A program made the position numbers and the translations under genes. A DNA stretch of 64,000 nt from Proteus faecis. Its GTDB lineage: Bacteria; Pseudomonadota; Gammaproteobacteria; Enterobacterales; Enterobacteriaceae. Shown here piece after piece: positions 39,296 to 48,126 of this stretch (positions are counted from its first letter, which is position 1; each line of letters opens with the position of its first letter). The stretch is from positions 62,001 through 126,000 of the forward strand of contig NZ_PENZ01000034.1 of the NCBI RefSeq assembly GCF_003144395.1, written 5' to 3'. Below the pieces are notes generated by a model that saw only the letters and a program-made list of their open reading frames with translations, searched no databases and was not told where the DNA came from.

Positions 39296-40960
39296 ATGTT
39301 GAATAACCGGGCGAGTAAAATCGGGGCCATCCTCTTGGCTCTTTTTTTTGTTCTTACCTACTTATTTCCATTGAACAGCCGGTTATTATGGCAACCAGAT
39401 GAAACTCGTTATGCGGAAATTAGCCGAGAAATGGTAGTGAGCGGGAACTGGATTGTTCCTCATATGCTCGACATTCGCTATTTTGAGAAGCCCATAGCCG
39501 GTTATTGGATCAATAATGTTAGCCAATTAATTTTTGGTCACACCAATTTTGCTGTGCGTTTTGGCTCAGTTATTTCCATTCTTTTAAGCACATTACTTGT
39601 CTATTTATTGGCAAGAATGATGTGGCGTAATCGTCAAGTCGCTTTTGTTTCTAGTTTAATCTATTTATCTATGTTCTTAGTGTTTAGCGTAGGCACTTAC
39701 AGTGTATTAGATCCTATGTTGGCGCTTTGGATTACCGCGAGTATGGTTTGCTGTTTTTGGGCGCTTAAAGCTACCACAGTAAAAACACGAATATTAGCGT
39801 GGATAACTTTAGGGCTTGCATGTGGTATGGCATTTATGACCAAAGGATTTTTAGCATTAGCTATTCCGGTCATTGTTATGATACCTATAACGTTGCATCA
39901 AAAACAATTTACGCAAATGTTGCTCTATGGCTTACTTGCTGTATTTAGTGCTGCATTAATTAGTTTGCCGTGGGCATTGGCTATTGCAAAAGCAGAACCT
40001 GATTATTGGCACTACTTCTTTTGGGTTGAACATATCCAACGTTTTTCGGGTGAAGATGCTCAACATAGTTCTCCATTTTGGTACTATATCCCAATTGTCT
40101 TATTAGGTGTGATCCCTTGGCTTGGATTACTTCCTGGCGCATTAATTGGCGCTTGGAAAAAAAGACGTAAACGTCCTGAATTATTCTTTTTATTCTGTTG
40201 GTTTGTTATTCCATTCTTATTTTTTAGTATTGCAAAAGGTAAGTTACCGACTTATATGTTGCCATTTATGGCACCACTAGCAATGCTAATGGCGAAATAT
40301 GGCGTAGATTGTGCACGCAAATTTAGAATGAAAGCGCTACGTATTAACGGCTATATCAATATTTTTATTGGTGTTGCTGCTGTTATCGCTATTTTAGTTA
40401 TCCAACTTGTCTCTTCAAAACCTATTTATATGCCATATGAATGGTCTAAATGGGTATTAGCTATAGTGGCCTTTTCATTATGGGGCATTATTGGCTACCT
40501 TTGTTCTACTCTTAATGGTAAACACTGGTTGTGGGCGGCGTCTTGTTCATTAGGTGTAAGCTTATGTATCGGTCAGGCTATACCAAATAGCAGCGTGGAT
40601 GGAAAATTACCTCAAGAATTTATTCGCCAAAATATAGCGACATTAAACGCTAGCAAATACATTGTGAGTAATAGTGTTGGTGTTGGTGCGGGATTAGCGT
40701 GGGAATTACAGCGTAGCGATATCTATCTTTATGAAAGAACAGGCGAATTGACTTATGGTGTTGAAGAGTACCCAGATTCTTATCATAAATTAATTAAACC
40801 TGATAATTTTGCTCAATGGTTAGAAGAAGCAAGAAAAGAAGGGAATGTTTCAGTTGTTATTGCTTTTAAAGATCCTAAGAAGTTAGCACAATTGCCAAGA
40901 CCTGAAGAGTTGGTGACCAACCATCGAGTTGCAATTTTAACTTATGAGAAGCGTGATTAA
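39296..40960 (+). CDS. arnT: Lipid A L-Ara4N transferase ArnT
   Basis: ArnT is the polytopic GT83 enzyme that moves Ara4N from undecaprenyl phosphate to lipid A phosphates in the periplasm, giving resistance to polymyxins and cationic peptides. The 554 residues have an N-terminal region with LWQPDETRYAEISREMV (catalytic Asp/Glu loop), RYFEKPIAGYWIN and about 12 hydrophobic helices, followed by a periplasmic C-terminal domain. It overlaps arnE by 1 base. This is the step that makes Proteus intrinsically polymyxin-resistant. Confidence 0.96.
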   Translation: MLNNRASKIGAILLALFFVLTYLFPLNSRLLWQPDETRYAEISREMVVSGNWIVPHMLDIRYFEKPIAGYWINNVSQLIFGHTNFAVRFGSVISILLSTLLVYLLARMMWRNRQVAFVSSLIYLSMFLVFSVGTYSVLDPMLALWITASMVCCFWALKATTVKTRILAWITLGLACGMAFMTKGFLALAIPVIVMIPITLHQKQFTQMLLYGLLAVFSAALISLPWALAIAKAEPDYWHYFFWVEHIQRFSGEDAQHSSPFWYYIPIVLLGVIPWLGLLPGALIGAWKKRRKRPELFFLFCWFVIPFLFFSIAKGKLPTYMLPFMAPLAMLMAKYGVDCARKFRMKALRINGYINIFIGVAAVIAILVIQLVSSKPIYMPYEWSKWVLAIVAFSLWGIIGYLCSTLNGKHWLWAASCSLGVSLCIGQAIPNSSVDGKLPQEFIRQNIATLNASKYIVSNSVGVGAGLAWELQRSDIYLYERTGELTYGVEEYPDSYHKLIKPDNFAQWLEEARKEGNVSVVIAFKDPKKLAQLPRPEELVTNHRVAILTYEKRD

Positions 40961-41301
40961 TGTCATTTGTTTTATTGCTAATCGTGAGCTTTTTGACCTG
41001 CATAGGACAAGTATGTCAAAAACAAGCGGTGGTTAGCTGGCAAAGTGACTCATTAACAAAAGCCAGAAAAACGATTTTCTGGCTTTTTATTGCCATTGCA
41101 ATGCTTGGTTTGGGGATGTTATTTTGGTTACGGTTATTACAAATCCTTCCTCTAAGTATTGCTTATCCGATGTTAAGTATTAATTTTATAGTGGTGACAT
41201 TAATTGGCCAGTTTATTTATAAAGAGCCAGTTAATATAAAACATTGGATTGGCATCGCGTCAATTATGATTGGTATTGTATTGATGAGTATGCAAGCATG
41301 A
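40960..41301 (+). CDS. arnE: Ara4N-phosphoundecaprenol flippase subunit ArnE
   Basis: ArnE is a small EamA/SMR-like four-helix membrane protein that with ArnF flips undecaprenyl-phosphate-Ara4N to the periplasmic side. The 113 residues include QVCQKQAVVSW after helix 1, LPLSIAYPMLSINFIVVTLI in the third and GIASIMIGIVLMSM in the fourth. Start and stop overlap neighbours (ATGA at 41298-41301 with arnF). Confidence 0.93.
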   Translation: MSFVLLLIVSFLTCIGQVCQKQAVVSWQSDSLTKARKTIFWLFIAIAMLGLGMLFWLRLLQILPLSIAYPMLSINFIVVTLIGQFIYKEPVNIKHWIGIASIMIGIVLMSMQA

Positions 41302-41696
41302 AAGGCTATCTATGGGCAATTGGAAGCGCACTATTAGTGACGATAGCTCAATTGTTGTTAAAGTTTGGTATGTCTGAACTACCAGATTTACAGCTCGAAA
41401 AACAGTGGCTAGATTTCTCATGGTTATGGGCCAATGTAACGCCACTCGCTATTGTGTTTGCTGGCCTTGTCGGTTATGTCCTTTCTATGGTTTGCTGGCT
41501 ATTTACTTTGCGTACTATTCCTTTAAATAAAGCCTATCCGCTGATCAGCTTAAGTTATGTGTTTGTTTATATTCTTGCAGTGATATTACCTTGGTTTCAA
41601 GAAACCCCATCATGGACAAAAACATTGGGTGTAGCATTTATCATGGTTGGAGTGTGGTTAATAAGCCAAAAAACGCAAGAGGTGGAATCACACTAA
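41298..41696 (+). CDS. arnF: Ara4N-phosphoundecaprenol flippase subunit ArnF
   Basis: ArnF is the partner of ArnE in the flippase. The 132-residue protein starts at ATG 41298, overlapping the arnE stop; an earlier in-frame ATG at 41244 lies inside arnE and is unlikely. It has four hydrophobic helices and the blocks TIAQLLLKFGMSELP, RTIPLNKAYPLISLSYVFVY and LGVAFIMVGVWLISQ. It is the last gene of the arn operon; no clear hairpin terminator follows. Confidence 0.93.
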   Translation: MKGYLWAIGSALLVTIAQLLLKFGMSELPDLQLEKQWLDFSWLWANVTPLAIVFAGLVGYVLSMVCWLFTLRTIPLNKAYPLISLSYVFVYILAVILPWFQETPSWTKTLGVAFIMVGVWLISQKTQEVESH

Positions 41697-41845
41697 CTGA
41701 ATGATTGTAGAATTTATTTTCTGATCATTGTTGTTAATTGTGCGATTTATACTACCAATTATCACTCAGGCATCTTCAATAACTTGTTTTTGCTTAAAAA
41801 AGCAGATAGATTTTAACATCTATGGTAACAATAATGGTGGATGCA

Positions 41846-42337
41846 ATGAGAAAGTCTATTTTTTATCCTTTCTTGCTCTGTATTATTCTGCTGGCTGGGT
41901 GTTCATCTAGTCCGTCTAAGCGTATTCCACCTGCGCCCCCTTTAAAAACACAACTTTCCGACCCTATCATGGTGATAGTGCAATTAAAATCGCAACTTGA
42001 GCAATGGTATGGTACGCCATATAGCTATGGTGGAATGACACCTTCTGGTATTGATTGTTCAGGCTTTGTGTACAAAACTTATAGTGATCGTTTTGATATA
42101 AAACTTCCTCGAATGACTATTGATCAAACCAAATATGGTACACAAATCAGTAAAAGTGATTTAATGCCTGGGGATTTGGTTTTTTTCAAAACTGGTGGTG
42201 GTGAGAATGGGCTTCATGTCGGTATTTATGATACTGACAATACATTTATCCATGCATCAACTAGCAAAGGGGTAACTCGTTCATCCCTTGATAATGTCTA
42301 TTGGAAAAAGACATTCTGGCAAGCTCGCCGATTGTAG
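41846..42337 (+). CDS. nlpC: NlpC/P60 cysteine peptidase lipoprotein NlpC
   Basis: NlpC is the founding member of the NlpC/P60 family of gamma-D-glutamyl-diaminopimelate endopeptidases acting on the cell wall. The start is ATG 41846 (GGTGGA 6 bases upstream), giving 163 residues; a start eight codons earlier would add a non-signal extension. The lipobox LLAGC has its Cys at residue 19. The catalytic Cys71 is in SGIDCSGFV, His124 in GLHVGIYD and the third residue His136 in FIHASTSKG. In E. coli it follows btuD directly; here the arn operon has been inserted between. Confidence 0.95.
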   Translation: MRKSIFYPFLLCIILLAGCSSSPSKRIPPAPPLKTQLSDPIMVIVQLKSQLEQWYGTPYSYGGMTPSGIDCSGFVYKTYSDRFDIKLPRMTIDQTKYGTQISKSDLMPGDLVFFKTGGGENGLHVGIYDTDNTFIHASTSKGVTRSSLDNVYWKKTFWQARRL

Positions 42338-42414
42338 TTTCGTGCCATTTAACAGCTTAATATATTGAGAGTTATGGTATCTTATACCTTATTTTCTTCA
42401 TATAGGTATTCCTT

Positions 42415-43434
42415 ATGTCTGGCAGATTGCGTCTGTTAATTTCTGAGTCTTATGATCCTTGGTTTAACCTTGCTGTTGAAGAGTGTATTTTTAGACAAAT
42501 GCCTGCAGATCAACGCGTACTTTTTCTTTGGCGTAACGATAATACGGTCGTCATTGGTCGAGCACAAAATCCATGGAAAGAGTGTAATACTCGTAAAATG
42601 GATGAAGATGGTGTGAAATTAGCTCGCCGTTCGAGTGGTGGTGGTGCTGTTTTCCATGATCTTGGCAATACTTGTTTTACCTTTATGGCAGGAAAGCCAG
42701 AATATAATAAAACGATTTCAACTCAAATTATTCTTGATGGATTATTAAAAGCGGGTATTAATGCGACGGCATCAGGACGTAATGATTTAGTGGTTCCTCA
42801 AGATGATGGTGAAAGAAAGGTTTCTGGATCAGCCTATAAAGAGACTAAAGATCGCGGTTTTCATCATGGTACATTATTAATAAATGCTAATTTATCTAGA
42901 TTAGCTAATTACCTCAATCCAGATCCGAAAAAACTTCAAGCCAAAGGTATTACATCTGTACGCTCTCGAGTGGCTAACTTGGTTGAACTCAAGCCTGACA
43001 TCACTCATGAAAAACTTTGTGAAGCAATTACTGAAAGCTTTTTTGAATATTATGGCGAGCGAGTAGAGGCTGAGATTATTTCACCGCAAAAATTACCTGA
43101 TTTACCCGGCTTTGAAGAAACATTCACTAAACAAAGTAGTTGGGAATGGAATTTTGGGCAAGCACCTGCATTTTCACATCTTTTAGACAATCGTTTTAAA
43201 TGGGGTGGGGTTGAGCTACATTTTGATATTGAGCGTGGCAATGTTATTAGAAGTCAAATATATACAGACAGTTTAGATCCTGCACCATTAGAAACATTAT
43301 CCGAGATGTTGGTAGGGCAACGTTATACACCTGAGTCTCTGAAAGGGCTTATTGGGCAACTTATTCAGCGTTATCCTAATAATAAAATAGAGCTTAATGA
43401 GCTGCAAGAATGGCTTGTAACAGCGATAGCGTAA
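42415..43434 (+). CDS. lplA: Lipoate-protein ligase A
   Basis: LplA activates free lipoate with ATP and attaches it to the E2 and H proteins of the 2-oxoacid dehydrogenases and the glycine cleavage system. The 339 residues (E. coli 338) show the lipoyl-binding loop [15 protein letters not shown] and the catalytic Lys135 in [20 protein letters not shown]. The C-terminal accessory domain (about 250-339) is present. It is a single gene, closed by a hairpin shared with the convergent pqrA. Confidence 0.96.
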   Translation: MSGRLRLLISESYDPWFNLAVEECIFRQMPADQRVLFLWRNDNTVVIGRAQNPWKECNTRKMDEDGVKLARRSSGGGAVFHDLGNTCFTFMAGKPEYNKTISTQIILDGLLKAGINATASGRNDLVVPQDDGERKVSGSAYKETKDRGFHHGTLLINANLSRLANYLNPDPKKLQAKGITSVRSRVANLVELKPDITHEKLCEAITESFFEYYGERVEAEIISPQKLPDLPGFEETFTKQSSWEWNFGQAPAFSHLLDNRFKWGGVELHFDIERGNVIRSQIYTDSLDPAPLETLSEMLVGQRYTPESLKGLIGQLIQRYPNNKIELNELQEWLVTAIA

Positions 43435-43465
43435 TTTTTAGCGATGTTAGAAAATAATAAAAAAC

Positions 43466-43493
43466 AAAAAACCAGCTCAAAGGCTGGTTTTTT
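43466..43493. terminator. Bidirectional terminator between lplA and pqrA
   Basis: AAAAACCAGC-tcaaag-GCTGGTTTTT with A and T tracts at both ends. It serves convergent genes on both sides. Confidence 0.9.
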
Positions 43494-43521
43494 CATCAAG
43501 AATAATGTGATGCGAAATTGA

Positions 43522-43890
43522 TTAGTGATTTTCACATGACATAAAGCAATGAGTGTCTGGCATTTTGCCATTCTCTCTAAATTTAGCGGGTGTAGTATTG
43601 AAATGCTTTTTAAATATACGTGTAAATGTTGCTTGAGAGCTAAAACCATACATTAAAGCAATGTCTAAAATAGACATGTCTTTTTCTTGTAATGATTTAG
43701 CGGCTTCTAATAAGCGACGTTTGCGAACATATTCGCCTAATGTACAACCTTTGAAATCTTTAAAAATACGTTGCAAGTGCCACTTGGAGTAGCCGCTTTT
43801 ATTTGCAATCGTATCGATTTTTATACCTTCGTTACGTTGTAACTGGGTTTCTAACCATTTCAGAATATCATTAACGACATTTTCAGCCAT
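43522..43890 (-). CDS. pqrA: AraC-type multidrug resistance activator PqrA
   Basis: A 122-residue single-domain AraC activator in the MarA/SoxS/Rob/RamA group, which switches on efflux and stress genes. The first helix-turn-helix (IDTIANKSGYSKWHLQRIFK) and the second (ILDIALMYGFSSQATFTRIF) are intact, and there is no ligand domain, so control is by synthesis level. It matches the PqrA described from Proteus vulgaris as I recall it, where expression in E. coli gave multidrug resistance. The start is ATG 43890 with GGGAGG 4 bases before it; an ATG four codons earlier overlaps that site. A Fur-like palindrome lies about 120 bp upstream. Confidence 0.92.
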   Translation of the reverse strand: MAENVVNDILKWLETQLQRNEGIKIDTIANKSGYSKWHLQRIFKDFKGCTLGEYVRKRRLLEAAKSLQEKDMSILDIALMYGFSSQATFTRIFKKHFNTTPAKFRENGKMPDTHCFMSCENH

Positions 43891-44415
43891 AAAACCTCCC
43901 ACAAAAATGGTGGGGACACAATGCCCAAGTAAATAGAATAGTAACGTATGTTATTTGTAATCTATTTTAAGCATGGGGAGAATAACTGGTAGGCAAAAAG
44001 TGCTTTTCGTGATTGATAATCATTATCATAGCGATAGGTGTAATTTATAGAGTTCAAATAAGGTTTAGATTACTGAATCTTTCTGATTAAAAATGTTATT
44101 TTGTATTAGTTTTACTTTATTGAATTTATTGATTTATTTTTTATCTTAATCGTTCTGTTATGCCTTTTATTTTTATCACTGTTATGTTTTTTTGTGCGAA
44201 ATATACTCTAATCATTGATTAAGGTGTGTTTTGAATTCAATTTATTTGACTAAGTACCAAAAAATTAAAATAAGATTTATTAATTAATTTTGGAGTGTTA
44301 CCTTCGCTGTTTTATTTTCAATAGATAAGCTTATTGAGAATATATTTACTAAGCCACTCTTTAGAAAATCATGTTAAAAGGTGGCTTGATAACAAAAATT
44401 TAGACAGTGTCCTTT
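43891..44415. other. Intergenic region between pqrA and hmuV
   Basis: 525 bp, very AT-rich, no coding frame. It contains the pqrA promoter, the Fur-like box at 44009-44027, and a 7-bp stem AAGCCAC/GTGGCTT with a long loop at 44351-44387, about 30 bp past the hmuV stop, which may be a weak terminator for the heme operon. I looked for a RyhB-like RNA downstream of the Fur box and did not see its core or a T-tailed hairpin. Confidence 0.5.
44009..44027. promoter_or_regulatory. Fur-like box upstream of pqrA
   Basis: GTGATTGATAATCATTATC matches the Fur consensus at 15-16 of 19 positions, with an unbroken 14-base match at its right side. It is the only such palindrome in the gap and lies upstream only of the leftward pqrA, since hmuV ends, rather than starts, on the other side. 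Confidence 0.7.
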
Positions 44416-45210
44416 TTAGGGGCGTAGAAATACTTGAGGATATAAATGTTCTGGATGAGTATTAACACTCACATCTGCACCATACCATTTTTGAATATTC
44501 TCTGTTGTGAGTACGCTGTGTGGTGTACCTTCACAAACTAACTTTCCTTGATGCAGTAATAAAATTCTATCAGCATAAAGAGACGCTAAATTAAGATCAT
44601 GTAAAACACAACACACCATAAGATTTTGTGTTTTTGCCAATTGTTTTAATAAACGTAAGCTGTGTTGCTGGTGGTAAAGATCAAGTGCGGAGGTTGGTTC
44701 ATCAAGGAACAAGAGCGCTTCTTGTGGTGTAGGGTGCCATAATTGCGCTAATACTCTAGCCAGTTGTACCCGTTGTTGTTCTCCACCCGATAATTGACGA
44801 TAGTCTCTATCCTTAAACTTTAAACAATCTGTTTGGAGTAGTGCGGTTTCGATTGCAATTTTTTTATGTTGCTGTCCATGAGGTGTTCTTCCCATGGCAA
44901 CTACTTCCTCGACTGAAAATGAGAATGAGAGTTGACTATTTTGTCGCATAACGGCGCGGTTTTGCGCTAATTGTTGACTATTCCATTGTGAATAGTCTTT
45001 TTGTTTAAAATAACACTGGCCTTGTGTTGGAGTTGTATAACCAGTTAATAAACGTAATAGTGATGATTTTCCTGCACCATTAGGGCCGATAATGCTAATT
45101 AACTCTCCAGCATTAAGTGAAAGTGATACATCATCAATAATGGTCTTATTGTCAATTCGGTAAGTTAAATTCTTTCCATAGAGTAATGATGCTTTTTGTT
45201 TTTCAATCAT
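44416..45210 (-). CDS. hmuV: Hemin ABC transporter ATPase HmuV
   Basis: HmuV powers heme import through HmuU. The start at ATG 45210 is supported by AGGAAG 6 bases upstream and gives 264 residues, with a 4-bp overlap with hmuU. Motifs: Walker A GPNGAGKSSL, Q-loop AVMRQNSQL, signature LSGGEQQRVQ, Walker B LLFLDEPTSALD and switch His in VLHDLNLA. Last gene of the heme operon. Confidence 0.94.
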   Translation of the reverse strand: MIEKQKASLLYGKNLTYRIDNKTIIDDVSLSLNAGELISIIGPNGAGKSSLLRLLTGYTTPTQGQCYFKQKDYSQWNSQQLAQNRAVMRQNSQLSFSFSVEEVVAMGRTPHGQQHKKIAIETALLQTDCLKFKDRDYRQLSGGEQQRVQLARVLAQLWHPTPQEALLFLDEPTSALDLYHQQHSLRLLKQLAKTQNLMVCCVLHDLNLASLYADRILLLHQGKLVCEGTPHSVLTTENIQKWYGADVSVNTHPEHLYPQVFLRP

Positions 45211-46211
45211 GACATTCTTCCTGCGGGTTGTCGTAAGATAAGCCAAAGGAAATAAGGGCCACCAATTAATCCTGTAATGAGCCCCACAGGGATTTCTGCT
45301 GGAGATACCAGTGTTCGTGATAATGTGTCAGCCGCGAGTAATAGTGTTGAGCCACCTAAAATAGTGGCAGGTAATAGCCATATATGATTACTTCCAATAC
45401 GCATACGAATAAGGTGGGGAACGACAAGTCCAATAAATCCAATAACACCACTTAGTGCGACAGCACAGCCAATTAAGGTAGCGCTAAGAAGTAACAAGAT
45501 AAATTTGGTTTTTCTTACATTTAGTCCTAAATAATGTGCTTCTTCATCACCAAGTTGTAATAGGTTTAATTTATGGCTTTGCCAACATGCTAAGGTACTG
45601 ACAGGAATGATCACTAGGGTTGCAATAGATAGGGTTTTCCAGTCAATCTGGCTTAATGAGCCCATCATCCACAGTGAGAACTGCCGTAATTGTTGGTCAG
45701 TACTGATGTAACTTAATACACCAATAAAAGACATACACAGTGCATTGATAGCAATACCAGCAAGTAATAACCGTGCTAAATTGCCATCACTCAATTGATG
45801 TAATGAGAAAATAATCATAGCCACAATTAAACCGCCAATAAAAGCGGCAACAATATGACTGTAGAATGCAAAGATGGGTGAAAAAGAGAAGGGTAGAATA
45901 ATGACAATAGCGACCATTAGTGCTGCACCGCTACTAATACCAAGTAAACCAGGATCAGCTAATGAGTTTCTAAATAAGCCCTGCATTATCGCACCCGATA
46001 TTGCTAAAGCACCGCCAACAAGAATCGCTAATAAAACGCGAGGTAGACGGATATCTAACCAAACTTGCCATTCCATATCATCAAAAGAACTATTCCATAA
46101 TGTATGAAACGAAAGGGCTAATGCACCGCTATTCACAGAAATTAATGTAACAGTGGTGAGTAAAAAGAGTAAAACAAAAATACTCATCCACGGTGAACGA
46201 AAACGAGACAT
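45207..46211 (-). CDS. hmuU: Hemin ABC transporter permease HmuU
   Basis: HmuU is the FecCD-type inner-membrane permease of the heme importer. The 334 residues have about ten helices with the blocks IRLPRVLLAILVGGALAISG, GLFRNSLADPGLLGISSGAA, LWMMGSLSQIDW and GFIGLVVPHLIRMRIG. It overlaps hmuT at 46211 and hmuV by 4 bp, so the three are translated together. Similarity to BtuC is family-level; context decides for heme. Confidence 0.94.
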   Translation of the reverse strand: MSRFRSPWMSIFVLLFLLTTVTLISVNSGALALSFHTLWNSSFDDMEWQVWLDIRLPRVLLAILVGGALAISGAIMQGLFRNSLADPGLLGISSGAALMVAIVIILPFSFSPIFAFYSHIVAAFIGGLIVAMIIFSLHQLSDGNLARLLLAGIAINALCMSFIGVLSYISTDQQLRQFSLWMMGSLSQIDWKTLSIATLVIIPVSTLACWQSHKLNLLQLGDEEAHYLGLNVRKTKFILLLLSATLIGCAVALSGVIGFIGLVVPHLIRMRIGSNHIWLLPATILGGSTLLLAADTLSRTLVSPAEIPVGLITGLIGGPYFLWLILRQPAGRMS

Positions 46212-47026
46212 TATTGCTCCAATGCTTGACGAATTTGATGCATGACTTCTGGTGTTGAAAGTGTAAAGCCTAATAATCCCATATCATCAACAACAACATA
46301 ATGTTTGTTTTTACCCGCTGGTGTGTATTTTATGCCAGGTAAATCCCACAGTTTTTCAATTCCACCAATGCCTTTAATACCTTCTTTGGTGACTAACAAA
46401 ATATCAGGTTGGCTTGCAATAACACCTTCTTGAGAAAGTGGACGATAACTTGTAAAACCTTGCATGGCATTTTTACCACCAACTAATGAAATAATGGTAT
46501 CGGCTGCTGTATCTTGACCTGCTGCCATTGGAACAACGCCACCATGACTCATGATATATATGATTTTTTTATCGATAGGTGTGGTTGAAATTTGCTTGAA
46601 AGAGAGGGTAAGTTTCTCTTTTAGTTGGTTTCCTTCTTGTTCCTTATTTAAAACGGTCGCAATAGTGTCTATTTTTTCATTAATGGCTTCTAATGAATGT
46701 GTACCTGTAATCGTTTTAACTGCGACTCCAGCCTCTTTAATACGACGTAATGCTAAAGAAGGGCGAGCTAATTCGCTGGTAATGATCAACGTTGGTTTGA
46801 CAGATAAGATCCCTTCAGGGTTTAGCATTCGCATATACCCCACATCAGGAAGTGCTTTCACGCGTTCAGGAACTAAGCTAGTACTGTCTCTTGCAATAAC
46901 CTGCTCACCTGCACCTAATGCGAAAACAATTTCTGTAATATCACCACCAATAGTAACGATACGTTCATTGGCCGAAGTGATGAACGACATGACACTACAC
47001 AGGATCAAAAGAAGCCATTTTTTCAT
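46211..47026 (-). CDS. hmuT: Hemin-binding periplasmic protein HmuT
   Basis: HmuT delivers heme from the outer-membrane receptor to HmuUV. The 271-residue precursor has a short signal peptide (MKKWLLLILCSVMSFITSANE) and the cluster-8 binding protein fold: RIVTIGGDITEIVFALGAGE, RDSTSLVPERVKALPDVGYM (containing the conserved heme-Tyr region), and GMNPEG-type turn LNPEGILSVKPTLII. It is one base from hmuU and 15 bp from hmuS. Confidence 0.94.
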   Translation of the reverse strand: MKKWLLLILCSVMSFITSANERIVTIGGDITEIVFALGAGEQVIARDSTSLVPERVKALPDVGYMRMLNPEGILSVKPTLIITSELARPSLALRRIKEAGVAVKTITGTHSLEAINEKIDTIATVLNKEQEGNQLKEKLTLSFKQISTTPIDKKIIYIMSHGGVVPMAAGQDTAADTIISLVGGKNAMQGFTSYRPLSQEGVIASQPDILLVTKEGIKGIGGIEKLWDLPGIKYTPAGKNKHYVVVDDMGLLGFTLSTPEVMHQIRQALEQ

Positions 47027-47041
47027 TAATTCATTCTCCGA

Positions 47042-48091
47042 TTAGGCTATTTTAGTGAGGGTATTCACTTGTTCGCGCCACTGTTGTTGCTCTGGGGTAC
47101 CCTCAGTGCGTTGTCCATAAAGTTGAGCAATTTGTTGTCCCTTGCTATCAAAGATTTCAAGGCTAGTCACAAACCCATCTTGAGTTGGTTTACGTGTTAC
47201 CCAACTTTCGGCAATTTCGCTTTCAATTAAATGAAGTGTAAAAGCAGGATTGAAAACGTTGATCCAAACTTGCTCACTATTTTCAAATTGATGAGGTACT
47301 AGGCGATCAATTTGGCCTGTGAAGATTTGTACACAACCACGGCTACCGACAAATATCATGATCTCGTTTTGTGCTTCTTTTGCGAGCTCTAATAAGGTTT
47401 TCAACGCGCTGTTATCGACCTGATAAGCAAGGTCGTCAGGAACAGCTTTAAAGGCTTGTTGGCGACTTAAGTTATTTTCTTTTAGTAATTTGAAGAACTG
47501 GTGAACATCAGTCATTGAACGCCATTGTTGTTCAAGTTGTGTCGCTAATTCATCACTAACAGGCGTGTTTGAGTATGGTTCAACAGGGGTGATATCCAGA
47601 GCAGGATTTTCTTCCAATATAAATGATTGAATAAGCGTATTCCATTCATCCATATTTGTGTTCTCTGTCGCATAGACTTTATGTAATGCATCACCATGCA
47701 TATCAAAGAATTGAATGCTATAACGTGTTCCTTTTGATGTCTCTTCGGCAAGTGCAAAAATGCTTGACCAATAAGCGAAGAAAAAACGTAAATCCATTGC
47801 ACGTGGATTCAATATTAAACCTGCATGATCGTTAAAACGTGCATTGGTATATTTACCAAGGTGTTCATGAACAGCAATATCATTTCGAGTAATCGCTTTG
47901 ACTTCACCAACTTTGCTTAATGCTTTTAATAATTCTTGTACATCATTGCGTAGACGTTTTGCATCATGTCCTACACGGGCATAAGTGAGTTCAGCTTCAC
48001 TGACATTTAAGTAAGCAGCGAGATCACGCGCATATGATGCTTTTTTATCCGCTTTAGCCTGCAGGTAGCTCTCATAAAGAGGTTTATTCAC
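47042..48091 (-). CDS. hmuS: Hemin-degrading/trafficking factor HmuS (HemS family)
   Basis: HmuS is a cytosolic heme-binding protein that releases or degrades heme after import. The 349-residue protein has the tandem HemS repeats (RDLAAYLNVSEAELTYARVG, MTDVHQFFKLLKENNLSRQQ, and NEIMIFVGSRGCVQIFTG). The start is GTG 48091, since AGGAG sits 5 bases before it and the product then begins MNKPLYESYLQAKAD like Yersinia HemS; an ATG 14 codons upstream has no such support. It follows the receptor gene and precedes hmuT. Confidence 0.94.
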   Translation of the reverse strand: MNKPLYESYLQAKADKKASYARDLAAYLNVSEAELTYARVGHDAKRLRNDVQELLKALSKVGEVKAITRNDIAVHEHLGKYTNARFNDHAGLILNPRAMDLRFFFAYWSSIFALAEETSKGTRYSIQFFDMHGDALHKVYATENTNMDEWNTLIQSFILEENPALDITPVEPYSNTPVSDELATQLEQQWRSMTDVHQFFKLLKENNLSRQQAFKAVPDDLAYQVDNSALKTLLELAKEAQNEIMIFVGSRGCVQIFTGQIDRLVPHQFENSEQVWINVFNPAFTLHLIESEIAESWVTRKPTQDGFVTSLEIFDSKGQQIAQLYGQRTEGTPEQQQWREQVNTLTKIA

Positions 48092-48126
48092 AGAAACTCC
48101 TATTATATCGTTGATTTTATTGTTGA

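Noticed and set aside
44028-44415. Possible RyhB-type small RNA to the right of the Fur-like box
   Set aside because: No RyhB core sequence and no T-tailed hairpin reading rightward were found.
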